From the NCBI GenBank assembly GCA_963576735.1, contig OY755173.1:17268873-17332872 (forward strand): a stretch of DNA of 64,000 bases, in the 5' to 3' direction. The notes below the pieces were generated by a model. The model had not been told where the DNA came from. It saw only the letters and a list, made by a program, of their open reading frames with translations, and ran no database searches. Positions 58,006-64,000 of this stretch are shown here, piece by piece. This DNA comes from Bedellia somnulentella (lineage: Eukaryota > Arthropoda > Insecta > Lepidoptera > Bedelliidae). Each line of letters starts with the position of its first letter. Position 1 is the stretch's first letter. Made by a program: the position numbers and the translations under genes.

Positions 58006-58013
58006 ATGTAGTT

Positions 58014-58195
58014 CATATATTTTGGGGAATACCCTTGACACCCGTGCGGCCTACAATTCGATGTTATAAGGGGCTTCCCGCTGGGGAATTTACCTTACCT
58101 GTCCTGTCTTCGCCTCGCCACGCCCGCCACCGAGCAGTCGACGAGTAGACGCTACGGAGTGCACTTGCTTTCGTAAGAAATCAGGTGAGTTTTTA
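58014..58195 (+). promoter_or_regulatory. Promoter-like or LTR-like segment
   Basis: It contains gttataaggggcttcccgct (TATA-like) and a GC-rich leader, ccacgcccgccaccgagcag, ending at a donor-like aaatcag|gtgagt (58183). Before the hAT inserted it was continuous with 56904-56992. No ORF. It is perhaps an LTR/leader of an element or an unmapped 5' UTR. Confidence 0.35.
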
Positions 58196-58229
58196 TGAAT
58201 CTTTTTACTTTAAACCTTTAAACATTGTA

Positions 58230-58492
58230 AACATAAACATAAACGTTCACGCCGAATATCCCCGAAGGGGTTGGCAGAGGTACTAATACTTCTGAACATC
58301 ACGTGACTTTGTCACCTGGTGTTCAGAGTACCCACGTTTTGCATGGACAGTGTACTCACGTGATAGGGGGCGAGCCTATCGCCGTTTTGTACGAATACAC
58401 TGTCACATGACTAAGTACAACTCAGCCATGTGGGTTTCCTCACGATGTTTTCCCTCACCGTTAACAACCATGATAAATTAACCACACATATG
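58230..58492 (-). repeat. SINE-B copy, head truncated
   Basis: Antisense from cgttcacgccgaatatcccc to taaccacacatatg; the tRNA-like head is missing. Confidence 0.85.
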
Positions 58493-58559
58493 TATAAAGC
58501 CATATATCTCAGTTTATGTTACATTTAAGCCTTGTCTAATGCAATGTTTCGTAGTTGTT

Positions 58560-58690
58560 TTGCTCAGTGATTAACTCAGTGATTAGCTCAGTGCTAAGCT
58601 CAGTGATTAGCTCAGTGATAGGCTCAGTGATTGGCTCAGTGATTGGCTCAGTGATTAGCTCAGTGATAGGCTCAGTAATTTGCTCAGGCT
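58560..58690. repeat. 12-bp minisatellite
   Basis: About ten units of ctcagtgatt(a/g)g with minor variants. It is open in one frame as Ser-Val-Ile-(Ser/Gly) repeats, which is a by-product of the 12-bp period. A TATA-like cgctataaggggaggtgg follows at 58731. Confidence 0.85.
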
Positions 58691-59224
58691 CAGAGTTAGT
58701 GTTTTGCCAACACGTGCGTGGTACGGGGTCGCTATAAGGGGAGGTGGAGGCGACTGCTCAGCTCAGCTCAGATCAGGCACTATGTAGCTTTCAACTTAGT
58801 GCAATTATGTTCCAGTTAGTGCGCTACAGTATTAGCGATGGCATTGCAAGTGTTTACGCAGTTAGTTATATGATAATTTATGATGAATTGTATGATCAAC
58901 TGATTACAGTGAAAGCTATTTCTCAGTTTGTCTCAGTTTATGCATGGTGCAACTCTCAGCTCAGTGTTAGTATGTTCAAGTTAGCACGCTGTAACATTAG
59001 ATAGCGATGGCAATGCATATAATTGTAAACTCAGTTAATGACGTTGTTTGTTTAGCTAATCAGTGCGTGATTGAATCTCACTAATTTCCAACTCGTTCTT
59101 AGATACGTACTGCCTACTTATTTAACGTTCAGTTCTATAGTATTCTCTGTTGAATACAACTATTAGTATCGTCTATACATAATACGGTGAATGTACCTAT
59201 ACCTAGACACGCAGCAGCGTGTCG
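58691..59224. other. Unclassified sequence after the minisatellite
   Basis: Contains gctcagctcagctcagatca and a weakly repetitive gttagtgcgc/ttagcacgctgtaacattag pattern. No gene was recognised. Confidence 0.35.
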
Positions 59225-59335
59225 TGCCTAACTTTCTTAGCACATTGAATACATCGCATCGGTTCTCGTGCGATCACCGAAGTTAAGCAACGTCAGTTGT
59301 GTCTAGATGGGTGACCGCCTGGACTACTACGACTA
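59225..59335 (+). ncRNA. 5S rRNA-like fragment (pseudogene or 5S-headed SINE)
   Basis: cacattgaatacatcgcatc, then ggttctcgtgcgatcaccga, agttaagcaacgtcag and gatgggtgaccgcctgg follow the order of eukaryotic 5S rRNA, including the internal control region. A block between the two halves (the ggtcagtactt region) is shortened. The two ends do not pair as a 5S acceptor stem. A run of T's follows at 59340. A functional 5S gene is unlikely. Confidence 0.75.
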
Positions 59336-59379
59336 ATGTTTTTTTTTTCTTTTCGCTACGTCTGCAACATGGTTTGGCG

Positions 59380-59618
59380 ACAACCCCATTTCTTCCCATG
59401 AGTGATATTAAGAGGCGACTAAGGGTATTGGGACTTCTTAAGGAATTCTTGGGTGATGCGGTTGGAGACCCATTACCAAGAACCTGCATTTCAATCTTTA
59501 TTGTACCTTATTTTATAATCTTTTCCCCCTTCAAATTCCAAAAGTGGCTGATAAATTTCTTATTTTAAAACTGACTACCCTTTCTAGGGTTTTAAAGCCG
59601 TGAGTATGTATGAATGTA
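59380..59618 (+). repeat. SINE-A copy, head truncated
   Basis: accccatttcttcccatgag to ccctttctagggttttaaag, then ccgtgagtatg. It directly follows the 5S-like fragment and its T run. Confidence 0.75.
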
Positions 59619-59637
59619 GTTAATTTAGAAAAGGTGC

Positions 59638-59878
59638 TGCTAACTGTAAGGTAATGTTAGTAGAGGACGACCTCGGAGGACACATTTAGATCAAATAGAA
59701 AATGTGCTCAAAAAGGCAGGTGTCCGAAGTACGAAGAATAAAAGAGCATGTATGAAAAGATTGATGGATGTGAATGAAACTAGAGAGGTTTGCCAGGATC
59801 GTACAAAGTGGCGATCGATAGTCTCTGCCTACCCCAATGGGAACTAACGGCGTGAGAATATGTTATGTTATGTTATGC
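59638..59878 (+). mobile_element. LINE-X 3' end
   Basis: Encodes the SRGRPRRTHLDQIENVLKKA segment with one frame problem. The tail taccccaatgggaactaacg is followed by gcgtgagaatatg(ttatg)n. Confidence 0.85.
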
Positions 59879-60039
59879 TGCTAACTGTTTTCCTTTCCTT
59901 ATAAAATAATTTACGAGAATTTGGCGATATATGTTTAAACTTGCAACATTGAGGGGCGTGAAGTGCAGTGAGAGCGGGGGGATTATTGGACCATTTGTCG
60001 AACCGATTTGTACTGACTGCGGTGTCTGGAGGATACTAA

Positions 60040-60172
60040 GTTTGTGGTTTTGGGTGATGGGTCTTCAACCACATTGCCCAAAAATCACTTAAAGCTCCAA
60101 TATCATTAGTCGGCTCTTGCTATCACCACGGGAGAAATGAGGAAGTGCTATTCTGAGCTGACACTACACATT
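60040..60172 (-). repeat. SINE-A copy, 3' truncated
   Basis: Antisense gtgatgggtcttcaaccaca to gtgctattctgagctgacac. Confidence 0.75.
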
Positions 60173-60715
60173 TATATTGTATTAGTAGAAAAGAATTAGA
60201 TTTTTTAAGGTGCATAGTTAAGTTATGCGCACATGTATGTAAGTCATAGATGTACTAATAAAAAACCGTAGATAAGTCATGCGCGCTCATAAGTGGCACT
60301 TCAAAAACAGGCTAAATGGCTCATCTGACTTCAGTCGCGCACTAGCCTACTAGCCGTCGCAATCATCACCTATTTTGGCGTGTTTGTTTATCAAAATAAT
60401 CGAGAATGCTGTCGCGTGTGATGAGTTTTTGCACAAACTATAGTAGAAAAACTACTAAAATGATGAGATTACTTATCATTCGTAAGTGTTATAAATTTAC
60501 AACGTTTTAATTATAATTTATAATAAATCGTGTGTATAGGTCTTAATTATTCTTTGTCAAACGGTCGTCTTAGTGTCATATTTCACGGCGGTACAGAGAA
60601 AATATGTTTATCTCTTTTTAGCGCTTACTTTAAGATGTGCTATCTCGCCTACATTTCAAATGTATTTCTTGGTGTGTTGTTTGGATATATTTCCACCACT
60701 CTATCTAACGTTTTT
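60173..60715. other. No gene recognised
   Basis: Mixed intergenic sequence. The short plus-strand frames near 60530-60811 have no domain. Confidence 0.4.
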
Positions 60716-61210
60716 AGGGTTCCGAAGCCAAATGGCAAAAACGGGACCCTTATAGATTCGTCATGTCTGTCCGTCTGTCCGTCCGTCCGTCCTTCCGTAT
60801 GTCACAGCTAGTTTATTCCGAAACTATAAGAACTACATTATTGAAAATTGGTGCGTAGATGTATTCTGTAAACCGCATTAAGATTTTAAAATAAAATCTG
60901 AATAAAAAACAAATTTTTTAGGGTTCCCCATACCTAGAACTGAAACTCAAATATTTTTTTTTCATCAAACCTATACGTGTGGGGTATCTATCAAAAGGTA
61001 TTTGAAAATGATGTTGAAGTTTCTTATATCATTTTTTTCAAAACTGAATAGTTTGCGCGAGAGACTTTTCCAAAGTGGTAAAATGTGTGTCCCCCCCCCG
61101 TAACTTCTAAAATATGGGCATGATAAAACTGAAAAAAATATATGATGTGTATTACTATACAAACTACTAACGAAAATTGGTTTGAATGAGATCTAGCCAG
61201 TAGTTCTATT
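60716..61210 (+). repeat. Dispersed repeat with agggttccg and (GTCC)n signature
   Basis: tttttagggttccgaagcca, aaaaacgggaccc and a ccgtccgtccgtccttccgt run are followed by agggttccccatacc and gtgtggggtatctatcaaaa. This is a common insect repeat type; class not assigned. Contains a C9 run near 61093. Confidence 0.55.
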
Positions 61211-61530
61211 TTTAAACGTCATAAATCAAATTACTTACCTAATTTATTAATTTCACTGAAATATATAACAATAATTTTACTATCACAGGCCTTACGCATA
61301 AAACGTGAACCATTGTTTTCTTATAGTAAATCAGTGATAAGTAAATAACATTTTAAACTAAACATTTTAAACTTGTATATTACTATGTTACCTACCTGCT
61401 GCTAGTGCTGCTACGGAACCCTTCATTAGCGAGTCCATCTCGCTCTTGGCCGCTTTTTTAATCTATGTATGTAAGTAAATTTAATTTAGTGCTACTTTAC
61501 TTTTTTTTTATTCCGCTTACATATCGGCTC
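61211..61530. other. Short AT-rich spacer
   Basis: Possible end of the preceding repeat (tgctgctacggaacccttca near 61407). Nothing else. Confidence 0.4.
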
Positions 61531-61536
61531 TGGATA

Positions 61537-63781
61537 GGCGTGCGTAAAGCTGGCGTACCATGAAGCTGTATCGAGCTGGTTACTATGTCAAAAAACTCTG
61601 CCTAAATAGTGCCTAATTAGTGTAAAACTAAAAAAAATAGTGCCTCTTTAGTTTAGGAAATAAACACCATTGTCACTGTGTACGCTGGCGTAACGTCAAT
61701 CTAGCGTACACATCGCCGTACTCGAAAACGGCTAATTGTAAAGCAACAGAGTTAACACGAAAAAACTCTGCCTAAATACTTCTCCCGTTATGCAAAATTT
61801 CATAACGATTGATCTTGTAGGAACAGAGATATTGAACAAGACTTTTCAATGACATACCGTCCCGGCGTTATGCCAGCGTACACAAATAGTGCGTATAGAA
61901 AGGGACCTTTTCTTTTAATAAACTCTATATGTATAAATAGTGCGTCAAATTCTGCCCCTATTAGTGTAAAAACATTATGCAAATACGCAGTGGATTAATT
62001 AAAAATTCTGTGTTAATTTCTGTTCATAGTACAGGTACAGGTATGATGAAAAGTGCTTTGTATTTTTTTTCTAAAAATTATAATTGAAACTGAAACGTGG
62101 GTCAAACACCGATCTAGGAGAATATTAACTTTATTTACCTATAAATACAGCTCGAAGTGCAAATGAAATAGTAAAAAAATGGAAATATAAAAAGAAATAG
62201 GTTTATCATAAAACTTACATTTAATTTGCCATAAACAACTAGGTATTAATTATTACAGTACACAGTACATTTTTTTAGTACTATTTTCTTGGCCTAAATG
62301 GCCTAATAGAACATATAATGTTACTGTAAAATAAACAAGTACTTACCTAAGATAAAAATGATAAAAAAAAAATGGTCGTCTAAAATGATCGATCGACACA
62401 GGTCTAATGTCAACTGCAACTGAGCGCAATTCGTATCCGCTCGAGTTGAAATGTCTGTAACTCGAATTCGAACACCGAATGGAACCGACATGGAGCTCAT
62501 ATTGCGATATATTCGAATCTACGTCAGTGAGTGTACGACTGTACGTGTTAGGTGCAAATAGTGTATGGTATCACTCATAAAATAATTTTATTTATATATT
62601 ATACTTAATACTGGTGCCGTACAGTGTTGGCTTAGATTGTCACTCACTACCCTTTTCTACCCACGGATGTCGATATAGGCGACTAAGGTTATGGGGCTTT
62701 TTAAATTATTTTTGGGCAATGCAGTCGGAGGTCCTTGACCAAAGATACTTAATTTCTACCATCTTGTCCCCTATCAACTTCTTCAATTGAATAAATTTCG
62801 AAAGTAGAAGCTATATTATGCCTTGTCAAATTTCCTCTAATTTGACAGAATTGCAACAGATAAATATATGATTTGCCTGTTCAATTTTTTAAAGAATTTC
62901 AGCCAAGGAGATGAGATAATTTGGACAAAACTCAAAAAACATTCACTTGCCCATCCAGTTAACTCGAATAACTTACTTCGGGTTAACTCGAGTTTGGCTT
63001 TTTCCGAGTTGGTACATCACTACCCGTCGCCTGCGCTTGTTGATCACCACCACCCCACTGCCTGCTGCCAACCAAACGTTCAAACGCGAGAGAAAAAGTA
63101 TAATAGTCCATTTCACATTAGCATTTAAAATTATGCTTTGTTGTAGGTAAAGATACTTATTTAATTTATTTATGTCAAAACACATCATGCTTAACAAATA
63201 ACTTCTATTAGAAAATAACGCTATGTTTCGGCTATAATTACCTACATAATTTCATTAGTTATACATTTTGATCGCGTCTGTACATCTATTCATTTGTTCC
63301 TAAAACTTAACATAGATTTTTTAAATCTTTCCACTGCGTATTTGCATAATGTTTTTACACTAAGAGGGGCAGAATTTGACGCACTATTTATACATATAGA
63401 GTTTATTAAAAGAAAAGGTCCCTTTCTATAAGCACTATTTGTGTACGCTGGCATAACGCCGGGACGGTATGTCATTGAAAAGTCTTGTTCAATATCTCTG
63501 TTCCTACAAGATCAATCGTTATGAAATTTTGCATAACGGGAGAAGTATTTAGGCAGAGTTTTTTCGTGTTAACTCTGTTGCTTTACAATTAGCCGTTTTC
63601 GAGTACGGCGATGTGTACGCTAGCTTGACTTGACGTTACGCCAGCGTACACAGTGACAATGGTGTTTATTTCCTAAACTAAAGAGGCACTATTTTTTTTA
63701 GTTTTACACTATTTAGGCAGAGTTTTTTGACATAGTAACCAGCTCGATACAGCTTCATGGTACGCCAGCTTTACGCACGCC
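61537..63781. mobile_element. 2.2-kb element with ~455-bp terminal inverted repeats
   Basis: The left arm (61537-61994) and right arm (63330-63781) are inverted copies, from ggcgtgcgtaaagctggcgt at the tips to atgcaaatacgcagtgga inside. TGGATA flanks both ends (61531-61536 and 63782-63787) as a likely target duplication. The arms repeat short motifs such as actctgcctaaata and gtacgctggcgtaacg. The 1.3-kb interior has no transposase; it holds a SINE-A copy and AT-rich DNA. The superfamily was not recognised. Confidence 0.88.
62622..62800 (+). repeat. SINE-A copy nested in the long-TIR element
   Basis: tacagtgttggcttagattg to ttctaccatcttgtccccta; 3' tail lost. It post-dates the host element. 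Confidence 0.7.
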
Positions 63782-63787
63782 TGGATA

Positions 63788-64000
63788 GCATCTACTAAGG
63801 AGCCTTTGCGTGACGTCAATCATGCAAAATAATTCTGCAATTTAAAAATGAAAATTTAAGCCAGACTGAAAAAACGACCAAATATTACTAATATTTTGAT
63901 TCATGGCTTGCGAATAGTGATTAAAACGCAACATATGTTTTAATAGCATATTGTCAATTATATACAGCAAAGATACACCCACAAAGCACGAAAAACGGCC
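63788..64000. other. Window end, no feature
   Basis: AT-rich sequence; nothing supported. Confidence 0.5.

Noticed and set aside
58555..58737. 60-aa Ser-Val-Ile repeat protein
   Set aside because: Generated by the 12-bp minisatellite; no start context or splice support.
59225..59335. Functional 5S rRNA gene
   Set aside because: A central block is shortened and the terminal stem cannot form.
1..64000. CRISPR arrays, operons, prophage or integrated virus
   Set aside because: No regular spacer-repeat arrays, no Shine-Dalgarno-led gene clusters and no viral structural or replication genes were seen; the genes are spliced eukaryotic genes.

Overview
The window looks like nuclear DNA of an insect, most likely a moth or butterfly. 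It is AT-rich and its genes are split by short GT-AG introns. It carries Helitron ends, tRNA-headed SINEs and non-LTR elements with (TATG)n tails of the kind common in Lepidoptera. This is inference from sequence style only, because no search could be run. No prokaryotic, viral or CRISPR features were seen.

Two conserved genes were rebuilt exon by exon, and every reading frame closes exactly. A TMEM201/Samp1-type inner nuclear membrane protein (minus strand, 5 exons, 683 aa) lies at 26611-31008. A TTC27-type tetratricopeptide protein (plus strand, 12 exons, 790 aa) lies at 31673-51282. Their start codons face each other 664 bp apart, so they probably share a divergent promoter. Two further small spliced plus-strand genes were assembled: an 80-aa coiled-coil protein (19662-20656) and a 168-aa protein (22580-24843) that may belong to the ciliary microtubule-inner-protein group. 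A minus-strand coding exon with an acidic N-terminus (11868-12189) starts a gene whose remaining exons were not found; its 5' UTR probably begins near a CpG-rich block at 14.7 kb. A possible 47-codon terminal exon lies on the minus strand at 18823-18966.

The rest is mostly transposable elements. 0-9 kb: an old direct repeat, a SINE remnant, a palindromic MITE, a Helitron end and a 992-bp inverted-repeat element. 9-17 kb: CpG-rich blocks, SINE-A copies, a 0.76-kb foldback element and an internally deleted Helitron. 17-31 kb: the small genes and TMEM201, with a Harbinger-like MITE in an intron. 31-51 kb: TTC27, whose introns are swollen by SINEs, non-LTR fragments, a mariner nested in a LINE, and a perfect 434-bp tandem duplication. 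51-64 kb: a broken LINE, Helitron and MITE pieces, a tandem array of LINE tails, a degenerate hAT with an intact 8-bp target duplication, a 5S rRNA-like fragment, and a 2.2-kb element with about 455-bp terminal inverted repeats.

The most notable pattern is at the 3' ends of three otherwise unrelated repeat families: LINE-X, SINE-A and SINE-B. All end in the same module, a CTCTGcCtACCCC...GGGGA hairpin followed by GGCGTGAGTATATG and a (TATG)n-like tail. A tandem array at 55.5 kb consists of that module alone. This fits a LINE and two SINE families mobilised through a shared tail recognised by one reverse transcriptase. SINE-A, SINE-B, SINE-C, SINE-D, LINE-X and LINE-Y are working names used only here.
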